The translations under genes were made by a program, and so were the position numbers. DNA of 64,000 bases from Lentisphaerae bacterium GWF2_57_35 (GTDB lineage: Bacteria > Verrucomicrobiota > Kiritimatiellia > CAIQIC01 > GWF2-57-35): assembly GCA_001804865.1 (NCBI GenBank), contig MHBK01000027.1, positions 124,001 through 188,000 on the forward strand, read 5' to 3'. The notes below the pieces were generated by a model, which saw only the letters and a list, made by a program, of their open reading frames with translations, had not been told where the DNA came from and ran no database searches. This document shows, piece by piece, positions 17,048 to 23,999 of the stretch (positions are counted from its first letter, which is position 1; each line of letters opens with the position of its first letter).

Positions 17048-17221
17048 CTAAAAGCTGTGCTTTCCCTTTAGTGCGCCCATAATCAGCGATATAACAAAAA
17101 TGACGAGGAAGACAAAAAATAGAATTTTTGCAAATTCCGCCGCTGTTCCGGCAATGCCTGTAAACCCGAACAGCGCAGCGACCAGCGCTATGACTAGAAA
17201 TATAATTGACCACCTCAGCAT
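17048..17221 (-). CDS. DUF1328 (YtjA-like) small membrane protein
   Basis: This 57-residue protein, starting [20 protein letters not shown] and ending ALKGKHSF, has two transmembrane helices around the [12 protein letters not shown] turn that is characteristic of DUF1328. An exact GGAGG six bases before the ATG supports it. The function is unknown; family members are common in stress-type gene neighbourhoods, as here beside DUF883 and PMP3. It is too short to be found by a 60-residue ORF cutoff. Confidence 0.92.
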   Translation of the reverse strand: MLRWSIIFLVIALVAALFGFTGIAGTAAEFAKILFFVFLVIFVISLIMGALKGKHSF

Positions 17222-17400
17222 AAGAGGCCTCCTGTTCTATACGGACATGTCTGATGAATGTTTCTATGTTCTTCTTAGTGCAAACTCCAGATCTACGCCA
17301 TGAGTCGTTTCCTCAGATTTGAATGCGAAAATCAGTAGTATCTGCCGGCCTCTCCGTTTCGCGGTCTTTACTTTTGGAAAGCACCTTTGCATATCGCGCT

Positions 17401-17406
17401 CCGCTT
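17401..17406 (+). repeat. Target-site duplication, left copy (CCGCTT)
   Basis: Six bases immediately outside the left terminal inverted repeat of the MITE-like element; an identical copy follows the right end at 17580-17585. Confidence 0.75.
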
Positions 17407-17579
17407 AGGGGTGCATCTTGACTGCCGCAGAAAACATGTACCTGGGGAGAAACTGGCCAGTGACTGCTGGAGGCGGGGCCACATGGCCCCGCTGGCCGGG
17501 GCGAGGTCGCCCCGGCTCCATTTCGCAAGCCCGATCCTTATTGAATGGAATGAATCTGCGGCAGTCAAGATGCACCCCT
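17407..17579. mobile_element. MITE-like element, 173 bp, perfect 24-bp terminal inverted repeats
   Basis: The ends, 17407-17430 and 17556-17579, are exact inverted repeats of each other (24 of 24 bases, beginning AGGGGTGCATCTTGACTGCC). CCGCTT flanks the element directly on both sides (17401-17406 and 17580-17585), as a target duplication would. The interior codes for nothing convincing and contains two GC-rich hairpins (17473-17492 and 17496-17515). This is the anatomy of a non-autonomous transposable element; I do not recognise the parent IS family. It lies in a gap of about 450 bases (17222-17676), of which 17222-17400 holds nothing I recognise. Confidence 0.8.
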
Positions 17580-17676
17580 CCGCTTATTCTTCATTCATAT
17601 AAACTTCACAATAAGGGAAAGGCGTAGTATGAACGTGGTATATCCGATGAATCCAAGACAAGGAGCAGGAGGCTGG

Positions 17677-18990
17677 ATGAGCAGGACCGTGTTTTTTATG
17701 CTTTTATGGGCGGGGAGCGTTGGGACTGTTTTTGCCGAAGGCTGGGATGTGCGCGTTGGGCCGGTAGTTCGGATGGGTATGGACGTGAAAGTACAAGGCG
17801 GGAGTCATGCCGACACAGAGGCCATGAGTTATCTCCCCGGGAGTTCGGGGACGGCGGCGCATCGTTTCGAGCCTGAGGCCCGTCCCGATCCTTCGTCGGT
17901 TCCCCCTGATCCCGACGACATGGACATTGGAAATCGAACCTTCGACGATGGGTACAACAATATCAGCGATCCTACTCAAGGCGCTCCGTTCCAAGGGATG
18001 ACGTGGTATTGGGGATATCGGAATCTCGACCAGTACGATGCCGACGCCCACACCTTGGACCTGCATCGGCAGCAGACCTATAGCCGGTCAGGCTTGTTGT
18101 CCGATTACGCCTATGCCTCCCGCCGCAGCCGGACGACGCAGTTGCTCCGGCAGGAATCGATGGACGAAAGCGACGACTTCCATGCGCCCGGCGCCGAGCT
18201 TTCCGCTTCGCGGACTCTCTGGGGAAACGGCCGGTTCGATGTCGACCTCAGCGTGGGCTTGTCCGGTCTGTGGGGAGAAGAGGCGACCGTTTCCTCATCT
18301 ACTTATGAGCTGCAAGTCACCCAACGGTCGTGGACGGAAGTCACGAGGAACGATTACGACTATACGTTGAGTTCGACCTACCAGGAGACCTATACTTTTG
18401 CAGACCCTTTCAATGTGATTCCATTGGTTCCTCCTCCGTTTGAGGGCACTGAAGAAGACGTGGGCCCCCTGATTGCCAATGCCCCCTCGGCAAGAGACTC
18501 AGAATACGCAGGCGGCCAGCTCTCAACGCGTCCTGCCGGCCGCTTGCTGGCGCAGGAGAATGTCAGCGTACGCAGGTGGAGCCTGTTCAATGTCGTGGAT
18601 GTGAAAAGCGAAGTGGATCAATATGCCCTGTGGGTTGGGCCCAAAATGAATTGGCAGGCCCTGGAGCGCCTGAGCCTTTTTGTGCTGCCGAAATTGTCCC
18701 TCAATCTCGTGACGGCCGATTTGACCCGCAACGAGGATCTGATGGTGATGGGCGACGACGGGTCCTCCTACGTGGCGGCAAGCTGGAACGATTCGAGCAA
18801 CGACACGAAGGCCGCGCCCGGCGCCGGGTTGAGGTTGGGGCTTGAAGTGGTCTTAGGCCGAGGCTGGTTCCTCACGGCCGCCGGCGGCTACGAGTGGGTG
18901 GATTCGATCGACTGGACCGTCGGTCCCAGCGAGGTGGAAGTGGACCTCAGCGCCTTGGAGATCACGGCGGGAATCGGAATGAACTTTTAA
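17677..18990 (+). CDS. Outer-membrane beta-barrel protein
   Basis: This 437-residue protein has a signal peptide (core VFFMLLWAGSVGTVFA, cleavage before EGWDVRVG). It then has alternating polar and hydrophobic beta strands rich in aromatic residues, closing with LEITAGIGMNF, whose terminal Phe is the BAM-recognition signature. The region from 40 to 100 is Asp/Pro-rich and may be a surface or plug segment. I know no specific family. The start at 17677 (AGGAGG close upstream, compact signal peptide) is preferred; an in-frame ATG at 17629 would add 16 residues. Its promoter region is partly formed by the MITE-like element. Confidence 0.65.
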   Translation: MSRTVFFMLLWAGSVGTVFAEGWDVRVGPVVRMGMDVKVQGGSHADTEAMSYLPGSSGTAAHRFEPEARPDPSSVPPDPDDMDIGNRTFDDGYNNISDPTQGAPFQGMTWYWGYRNLDQYDADAHTLDLHRQQTYSRSGLLSDYAYASRRSRTTQLLRQESMDESDDFHAPGAELSASRTLWGNGRFDVDLSVGLSGLWGEEATVSSSTYELQVTQRSWTEVTRNDYDYTLSSTYQETYTFADPFNVIPLVPPPFEGTEEDVGPLIANAPSARDSEYAGGQLSTRPAGRLLAQENVSVRRWSLFNVVDVKSEVDQYALWVGPKMNWQALERLSLFVLPKLSLNLVTADLTRNEDLMVMGDDGSSYVAASWNDSSNDTKAAPGAGLRLGLEVVLGRGWFLTAAGGYEWVDSIDWTVGPSEVEVDLSALEITAGIGMNF

Positions 18991-19040
18991 CCGCGATGTG
19001 CGGGCGATTTCTTGATTAATATGCATTTAAAATACAAACC

Positions 19041-19904
19041 ATGAAATATCCTTTTGTTAAATCCAGAACAGTGTTGATCACCGGTTGCTCGTCCGGCATC
19101 GGGTTGGCGACGGCGCATTATCTGCGCCGGCGCGGATGGACGGTCATTCCGACGGCGCGCACCTATGAAGATTTGGAGCTGTTGAAGTCGCAACGATTCA
19201 CGCCGGTGGAGTTGGACGTGGCGGACAGCAAATCCATTCTGACGGCGGTGACGGAGACGTTGAAGCTAACCGGTGGAACGCTGGGGGCACTCGTCAATAA
19301 TGCCGGGTACGGCCAACCCGGCGCCATTGAGGACCTGTCGCGGGAAGCCATGCGAGCCCAATTTGAAACCAATGTATTTGGGCTGCAGGAATTGACCAAT
19401 CGATTGATTCCGCTGTTCCGTAAAGAAGGCTATGGCCGGATTGTCAACGTCAGTTCGGTGCTGGGCCGCATTGTCATGCCGTTCATGGGGATTTATTGCG
19501 CGAGCAAATACGCCGTGGAAGCATTGTCTGATGCGTTGAGAGTCGAACTGACCGGCTCGGGCATTTCCGTTTCCATTGTCGAGCCGGGGCCCATCGAATC
19601 GAATTTTCGCGAGCGCGCCGTCCGGCAGGGCAGTGAGTTGGACCAGGAGCAATCGCATTTTGCCGAAGGCTACAAACAGCAACTGTCCGGCCCGCGCGAA
19701 TACAAACGGGTGACCGATCCCTTCACAAAGCCGCCCGAGGCTGTGGCGGAGAAGATTCATCACGCCCTGGAAGCGCGCAAGCCTAAGACGCGATATCCCG
19801 TAACCGTGCCCGCCTACGCCGGGGATTGGGCGGCTCGCTTCATACCGGATCGGCTGCGCGACCGGTTGATGCGCTCCCGGCTGGGCCGGCCGACGTCCAC
19901 GTAA
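19041..19904 (+). CDS. Classical short-chain dehydrogenase/reductase
   Basis: The 287-residue protein shows TGCSSGIGLA (NAD(P) binding), VNNAGYGQPG, VSSVLGR with the catalytic Ser, and YCASKYAVEAL with the catalytic Tyr-Lys. The C-terminal extension (KPKTRYPVTVPAYAGDWAARFIPDRLRDRL) resembles SDRs acting on retinol- or steroid-like and other lipophilic alcohols. The substrate is unknown. It is alone, 50 bases after the barrel gene on the same strand. No Shine-Dalgarno is visible. Confidence 0.85.
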   Translation: MKYPFVKSRTVLITGCSSGIGLATAHYLRRRGWTVIPTARTYEDLELLKSQRFTPVELDVADSKSILTAVTETLKLTGGTLGALVNNAGYGQPGAIEDLSREAMRAQFETNVFGLQELTNRLIPLFRKEGYGRIVNVSSVLGRIVMPFMGIYCASKYAVEALSDALRVELTGSGISVSIVEPGPIESNFRERAVRQGSELDQEQSHFAEGYKQQLSGPREYKRVTDPFTKPPEAVAEKIHHALEARKPKTRYPVTVPAYAGDWAARFIPDRLRDRLMRSRLGRPTST

Positions 19905-20214
19905 GCAGACTCCCTTCGAAAAAAATACGAGCAAGGTGCAGCTTCGCAAAATACGTCGGTTGCCTGTCGTTACGGTCGTCAACGTCGCTTCCGCCCGAAG
20001 GGGCTCTGCGGGTGGCCCGGCTTCTCCGAAGACGGGCTTCCTCCGCGATCACGCAAGGCTGTTGAAGCTGGCGATTAGGGTCAATCTTAACCGTTGATTC
20101 TGCTGGAAAAGTCCAAAGAACTAAAACAAAACACCACTAATTTTGCGTACGCCCAGCATGGGCGCAAACAAAAGGGCTAAAGTGCCGCATTAGATGCCGC
20201 CTCTGCTGTGCGGA

Positions 20215-20322
20215 TTAGAAGTTTTTCTCCCATACCCTTACCCAGTCCACGGTCATGAACTGCGGGTAATTGGCGGGGTTCGGTGTGCCCGTTTGGTCCC
20301 AACGAACACCGGTGTCAGGCAT
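20215..20322 (-). pseudogene. 3' fragment of a GH16-like glycoside hydrolase gene
   Basis: The minus strand reads ...RWDQTGTPNPANYPQFMTVD... and then WVRVWEKNF before a TAA. The PQxMxVDWVRVW pattern is the typical last strand of family 16 glycosidases (laminarinase/agarase type) just before their stop. Upstream the frame enters the palindromic array and soon stops, so only about 30 codons remain. This is a recognised motif without a search. Confidence 0.45.
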
Positions 20323-20379
20323 CGAACACCGGGAACACCGGTGTCACGGGAACACCGGTGTCAGGGAACACCGGTGTCA
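20304..20379. repeat. Array of the self-complementary decamer ACACCGGTGT
   Basis: Four copies of ACACCGGTGT (plus a partial one) lie within about 75 bases, separated by short CAGG, CGGGA or AGGGA spacers. The decamer is its own reverse complement. The array runs into the left inverted repeat of the transposase remnant, an arrangement like REP elements beside RAYT transposases. Confidence 0.75.
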
Positions 20380-20579
20380 GGCATAGACAATAGACTTTAA
20401 AGCCTTTTGCATCTTTCTAATCTTCTGTTGGAGTCCTGGTTCTTGGTGGAGACGGAGGGCCAGACGCTTGTTGTGATACTTCGCCCCTTCAAACTGCTGT
20501 CTCCATGGTCTTGGCATGGTCCGTTTGTACCCCCCGCCCATCGGCTTGGCAAGCTATTTGTCTATTGTCTATGCCTGAC
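20376..20579 (-). mobile_element. REP-associated transposase remnant between 20-bp inverted repeats
   Basis: The ends 20376-20395 and 20560-20579 are perfect 20-base inverted repeats (GTCAGGCATAGACAATAGAC). Between them the minus strand encodes a short frame (20541 to 20377) containing MPRPWRQQFEGAKYH, which resembles the N-terminus of REP-associated tyrosine transposases (Y1, IS200-like: MPRPLRIEYPGAxYH). The HUH motif and catalytic Tyr are absent, so nothing active remains. The transposase assignment rests on about 15 residues. Confidence 0.45.
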
Positions 20580-20654
20580 CCCGATGGCCTTCCGATGGCT
20601 GACCCCGATGGCTTCCGATGGCTTTTGACCCCGATGGCCTTGATACAACCATGA

Positions 20655-20693
20655 GAGATTAAGATTACGATTAAGATTATGATTAGGAGGAAG
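20655..20693 (+). repeat. GATTAAGATTA-type short repeat
   Basis: Imperfect tandem units GATTAAGATTACGATTAAGA and then TTATGATTAG run at a mixed 6- to 12-base period, in the non-coding region. Confidence 0.7.
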
Positions 20694-20765
20694 ATAAAGG
20701 GGAGCTGACGCGAGTCGATGAGTTACGAATGAAAATGTGTACGCTTGAGCCTACCGAAATAGGCT

Positions 20766-20855
20766 CTTATCCGTGGGACGCTTTGCCATCCGTGGGGCCA
20801 CTCTTCTTTTTGTGCAGAATAGTCCCACGGATGGCAAAGCGGTCCCACGGATAAG
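20766..20855. repeat. Long hairpin with ~31-bp arms
   Basis: The arm 20766-20796 (CTTATCCGTGGGACGCTTTG...) and 20824-20855 are reverse complements with one bulged base, around a 27-base loop. Each arm itself contains CCGTGGG twice. No coding or T tract; it may be a folded RNA, a REP-like unit or a mobile-element remnant. Confidence 0.8.
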
Positions 20856-20897
20856 GAATTAGGACTTGGTTGAAGGCCGGACTCTCTTGGAGAATTT

Positions 20898-20913
20898 TGT
20901 GTATAAGAGACAG
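20898..20913 (+). other. 16-nt match to the Tn5/Nextera mosaic end
   Basis: TGTGTATAAGAGACAG is identical to the last 16 bases of the 19-base mosaic end used in Nextera libraries (AGATGTGTATAAGAGACAG). It directly precedes a genomic repeat (20916-20949). A chance 16-base match in 64 kb is very unlikely; a leftover adapter at an assembly join is the simplest reading. Confidence 0.8.
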
Positions 20914-20915
20914 GG

Positions 20916-20949
20916 CTTACGCCGGCGGCTACGTAGCCGCCGGCGTAAG
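20916..20949. repeat. Dispersed palindromic repeat, copy 2 (full 34-bp palindrome)
   Basis: CTTACGCCGGCGGCTAC followed by its exact reverse complement. The flank GGACGTGGATTCTTATTC is shared, inverted, with the copy at 24756-24812. Confidence 0.9.
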
Positions 20950-21073
20950 GACGTGGATTCTTATTCATATACGCAGAGACGCGATGAGCAGCGTCGAAAA
21001 AGCGACGTCGACAGGGCGAAGAGTTATCTATAGCATAGATTTTAGGTAACGGATTTTATTGTGAAAGGGCGCA

Positions 21074-21493
21074 ATGAATTCTCGATGGGAACTTTTTCAA
21101 CATCAAGCCGATATCGGAGTGCGCGGGATCGGCGATACGCAGGACGAAGCCTTTGCCAATGCAGCAATGGCCATGACGGCGGTCATTGCCGATCCCAAAA
21201 CCGTGGTTCCCCTTCATCCGTTTGAAGTCGAGTGCGAAGCTCCTGATACCGAGCTGCTGTTGGTCGATTGGCTTAACCGGATTGTCTTCGAGATGGCCAC
21301 GAGACGGATGTTGTTCAGCCGATTTGACGTATGCATCCTGCCTGGCCGCTTGCGCGCCCGGATTTGGGGCGAAGCGGTCGACGAGGAAAGGCACCAGCCC
21401 GCGGTCGAGGTCAAGGCGGCGACTTATCATGGACTGTCCGTTCGTCAACAGGAAGATCGTTCCTGGGTGGCGGAATGCGTTGTGGATGTATAG
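21074..21493 (+). CDS. Archease (RtcB cofactor protein)
   Basis: This 139-residue protein matches archease: FQHQADIGVRGIGDTQDEAFANAA at the N-terminus (the family has HxADxGxxxxG...EAF), an LLVDWLNRIVF segment, and a C-terminal KAATYHGLSV..W.A.CVVDV strand ending in Asp-Val. Archease promotes guanylylation and turnover of the RNA ligase RtcB, encoded nearby at 22487. AAAGGG four bases before the ATG supports the start. Its last 83 bases overlap, in the opposite direction, the 3' end of the next gene. Confidence 0.9.
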   Translation: MNSRWELFQHQADIGVRGIGDTQDEAFANAAMAMTAVIADPKTVVPLHPFEVECEAPDTELLLVDWLNRIVFEMATRRMLFSRFDVCILPGRLRARIWGEAVDEERHQPAVEVKAATYHGLSVRQQEDRSWVAECVVDV

Positions 21494-22262
21494 CGCTCTG
21501 CGGCCGTTGGCTCATGGACTCCTGAATGATGGGGCCCTCGTGGCGAGTGCGCCGATACGGTTCCTCGGGCGGTTTTCCGTAATCGTAGTTGAGCTGATAG
21601 AGGGTGAGGAGCGAGCTGCCGATGTACATCCCGATCAGATCCGCATAGAGATCCCCGGTATCCAACTTCGTTTTCTTAATGATTTGTCCCATCTCGATAT
21701 AATTCCGTTTCACGGCATCGATGCGACCGAGGAATTGGATGACATTCCGGTCGTCGCGAATGATGCCTTGATCCGTCATTTCTTTCAGGACGCTGACCTT
21801 TAGCGCTTCCGTCAAACGCTCCATGCTCGCCATAATGACTTCCGTTCCGTCCGTGTCCGATAACTCGGCCAGGGCGGCGTTGAAAAGAAAATGCAGGTTC
21901 TTATCCAAGCCTATTTTGGCGATTTCAACGGAGTATAATTTCAGGATGGTGGACCCAAAGTCCTGGGTAAGGGTTTCATTTGAGAGAATGGGCAATAATT
22001 GGTTCAAGTTGGATAGTCTTTGCATCCGGGCCTGAAACATATTGTTTCCCTTGGAATACTCCTCTGCCTCTTTCAACGTGTCGAATGGCGGCGAGGCATA
22101 TTCTCCTCTGGCATTGATGAAAACCGCTTTATTGTAATCCAGCGGATAATGGATCAAAATTCGATAGGAAGAACCCAGTTGGAGAATGTCTCCATAATCC
22201 AGGCCCCATGCAGAATGGATGAATACCAGGCTGCATAAAAAAATCATGGAAATGGTTCTCAT
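21411..22262 (-). CDS. Secreted protein of unknown function
   Basis: This 283-residue protein has a clear signal peptide (core ISMIFLCSLVFIHSAWG). A predominantly helical body follows (about 60-210: ...LNQLLPILSNETL..., ALAELSDTDGTEVIMASMERL) and then a Pro/Arg-rich tail. I recognise no family. GGAG seven bases before the ATG at 22262 supports the start. The last ~28 codons lie antisense to archease, an unusually long convergent overlap; the tail looks unlike a folded domain, so the stop may have moved. It lies between archease and rtcB, in opposite orientation to both. Confidence 0.6.
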   Translation of the reverse strand: MRTISMIFLCSLVFIHSAWGLDYGDILQLGSSYRILIHYPLDYNKAVFINARGEYASPPFDTLKEAEEYSKGNNMFQARMQRLSNLNQLLPILSNETLTQDFGSTILKLYSVEIAKIGLDKNLHFLFNAALAELSDTDGTEVIMASMERLTEALKVSVLKEMTDQGIIRDDRNVIQFLGRIDAVKRNYIEMGQIIKKTKLDTGDLYADLIGMYIGSSLLTLYQLNYDYGKPPEEPYRRTRHEGPIIQESMSQRPQSAIHPQRIPPPRNDLPVDERTVHDKSPP

Positions 22263-22408
22263 GCTACAACTCCTTTCCTCCCCGACATGCGGGGGTGAAA
22301 ACCTTAAAAAACCTGCTTCTTTTCATGGAAATGCGCAATGATCCTAATCGGGCTGTTGGTCTGCTAAACCCCTTATGGCGCCTGCGTCAAAGAGGATTGA
22401 GCTCCGGG

Positions 22409-22465
22409 CTAAAACTTGACGATGACGCCTGCATAGCCGAAGGTGTTAAATGTTGCACAGCTATT
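22409..22465 (-). pseudogene. Possible 3' remnant of a beta-barrel protein gene
   Basis: The minus strand reads ...CATFNTFGYAGVIVKF and then a stop. The alternating pattern and terminal Phe look like the last strand of an outer-membrane barrel. No upstream portion survives, as rtcB begins at once. It is short enough to be chance. Confidence 0.2.
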
Positions 22466-22486
22466 TGAATTAGGACTCAATGAGTT

Positions 22487-23917
22487 ATGGATACATCCCG
22501 TTTAGTGCGAATGGCGGAGTACGAATGGTGGATCGAGCCGAAAGGGGCGATGCGCGTTCCGGGGATTCTTTATGCCGACGAAACGTTAGTCCGGGAGATG
22601 GACGAGAAGGTGTACGACCAGGTGGCGAACGTGGCGGGGCTTCCGGGCATCGTAAAAGCGGCCATGGCGATGCCGGATGCGCATTGGGGGTACGGATTTC
22701 CGATCGGCGGGGTGGGGGCCTTCGACGCGCAGGAGGGGGGCGTGGTTTCCGCCGGCGGGGTCGGGTTCGATATTTCCTGCGGCGTGCGGACGTTGTTGAC
22801 CGGTCTGCCGCGTTCGGCGATCGAGGCCCACAAGGAGAAGCTGGCCGAGACCCTTTTTCATAAGATTCCGGCGGGGGTGGGCAGTACGGGACGCGTCAAA
22901 CTGAATACCCGGCAACTCGACGCGATGCTGAACGGCGGCGCCCAATGGGCGGTGGCCGAAGGTTATGGCGTTCCCGAAGACGTGGAACGCATCGAGAGTC
23001 GCGGTCGTGTGGAGGGCGCCGATCCGTCCATGGTCTCTCCTCAGGCCAAGCAACGGCAGGAAGAAGAGATGGGCACGCTCGGTTCCGGCAATCATTACCT
23101 CGAGGTGCAGGAAATTCGCGAACTCTACGACGAGCGGCTGGCTGCCGCTTTCGGCCTGCGAAAAGGCGAAATCGTGGTCAGCATTCATTGCGGATCGCGA
23201 GGCTTGGGTCATCAGGTGGCTACCGACTACTCCAAGAAAATGCTGGCCGCCGCCGCAGCCAGCGGCATCCGGCTGCCGGATCGCGAACTCGCCTGCGCGC
23301 CCATCGAGTCGGCGACGGGACAAGCCTATCTGGGGGCGATGCGCGCGGCCATCAACTGCGCCCTGGCGAACCGGCAAATCCTGGCGCATCTGGTGCGCGA
23401 GGCGTTTGCCGCCGTCATTCCGAACAGCCGCCTGTCGCTTTTGTACGACGTATCGCACAATACCTGCCGGCTCGAGGAGCATGTGGTCGACGGACGAAAA
23501 CGGACGCTGCATGTCCACCGCAAAGGGGCCACCTCCGCCCTGGCGCCCGGCCATCCGGATTTGGCGGCTGCCCTACGCGACGCGGGGCAGCCGGTGCTGA
23601 TCGGCGGCACGATGGGGACCGCGTCCTACATTCTGGCCGGGCTGGCCGGGAATTCCGAGTTGTCGTTTTCGTCCGCCTGTCATGGCGCCGGACGACAGAT
23701 GAGCCGTACGCAGGCTACCAAGCAATGGCAGGGACGGAAGTTGATCGACGAGCTGGCCGACCGGGGCATTTTGATCCGGTGCAAATCCTATCGCGGCGTG
23801 GCCGAAGAGGCGCCCGGCGCCTACAAGGACGTCAGTGCCGTGGTCGAAGCGACGGCTGCCGCCGGCCTGGCGGCCAAAGTTGCGCGCCTCGCCCCGCTGA
23901 TATGCGTCAAAGGATGA
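22487..23917 (+). CDS. rtcB: RNA-splicing ligase RtcB
   Basis: The 476-residue protein has all RtcB hallmarks: DAHWGYGFPIGGVGA, the metal-binding Cys in DISCGVR (about residue 98), GNHYLEVQ (about 200), HCGSRGLGHQ (about 233), CHGAGRQMSR (about 396, containing the His that is guanylylated) and CKSYRGVAEEAPGAYKDV near the end. RtcB joins 2',3'-cyclic phosphate and 5'-OH RNA ends with GTP and Mn2+, in RNA repair and splicing. Archease is encoded 1 kb upstream on the same strand. The first ATG lacks a good Shine-Dalgarno; an ATG at 22511 is an alternative. Confidence 0.96.
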   Translation: MDTSRLVRMAEYEWWIEPKGAMRVPGILYADETLVREMDEKVYDQVANVAGLPGIVKAAMAMPDAHWGYGFPIGGVGAFDAQEGGVVSAGGVGFDISCGVRTLLTGLPRSAIEAHKEKLAETLFHKIPAGVGSTGRVKLNTRQLDAMLNGGAQWAVAEGYGVPEDVERIESRGRVEGADPSMVSPQAKQRQEEEMGTLGSGNHYLEVQEIRELYDERLAAAFGLRKGEIVVSIHCGSRGLGHQVATDYSKKMLAAAAASGIRLPDRELACAPIESATGQAYLGAMRAAINCALANRQILAHLVREAFAAVIPNSRLSLLYDVSHNTCRLEEHVVDGRKRTLHVHRKGATSALAPGHPDLAAALRDAGQPVLIGGTMGTASYILAGLAGNSELSFSSACHGAGRQMSRTQATKQWQGRKLIDELADRGILIRCKSYRGVAEEAPGAYKDVSAVVEATAAAGLAAKVARLAPLICVKG

Positions 23918-23918
23918 G

Positions 23919-23969
23919 TTTTTCCAATGATTGGAAAAAGTCTTCCCTTTTTTTCCAAACATTGGAAAA
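23919..23969. repeat. Two TTTTCCAA-NNN-TTGGAAAA palindromes in tandem
   Basis: 23919-23939 (TTTTTCCAAT and ATTGGAAAAA arms, sharing the centre) and 23951-23969 (TTTTCCAA, three bases, TTGGAAAA) follow one another between rtcB and the HAD gene. They could be operator sites, RNA hairpins or an intergenic repeat. Confidence 0.7.
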
Positions 23970-23999
23970 TCAGCCGCTTTTAAAGAATTGAGGAATGAA

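Larger units (their letters stand above)
19905..21073. other. 1.17-kb non-coding, repeat-rich region with gene fragments
   Basis: No intact gene is found on either strand. In order it holds: unrecognised sequence; a possible group II intron 5' fragment (about 20147-20190); a 3' fragment resembling a GH16 glycosidase (20215-20322, minus); an array of ACACCGGTGT palindromes; a transposase-like remnant between inverted repeats (20376-20579); GACCCCGATGGC repeats; a GATTAAGATTA repeat; a long hairpin; and a 16-base match to the Tn5 mosaic end touching a 34-bp palindrome. Confidence 0.8.

Noticed and set aside
20304..20379. CRISPR-like array
   Set aside because: Repeats are 10-base palindromes with 4- to 8-base spacers, and no cas genes are present.
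20723..20968. 81-codon minus-strand frame in the non-coding region
   Set aside because: It is made of the hairpin, the adapter match and the palindromic repeat; it is not a gene.
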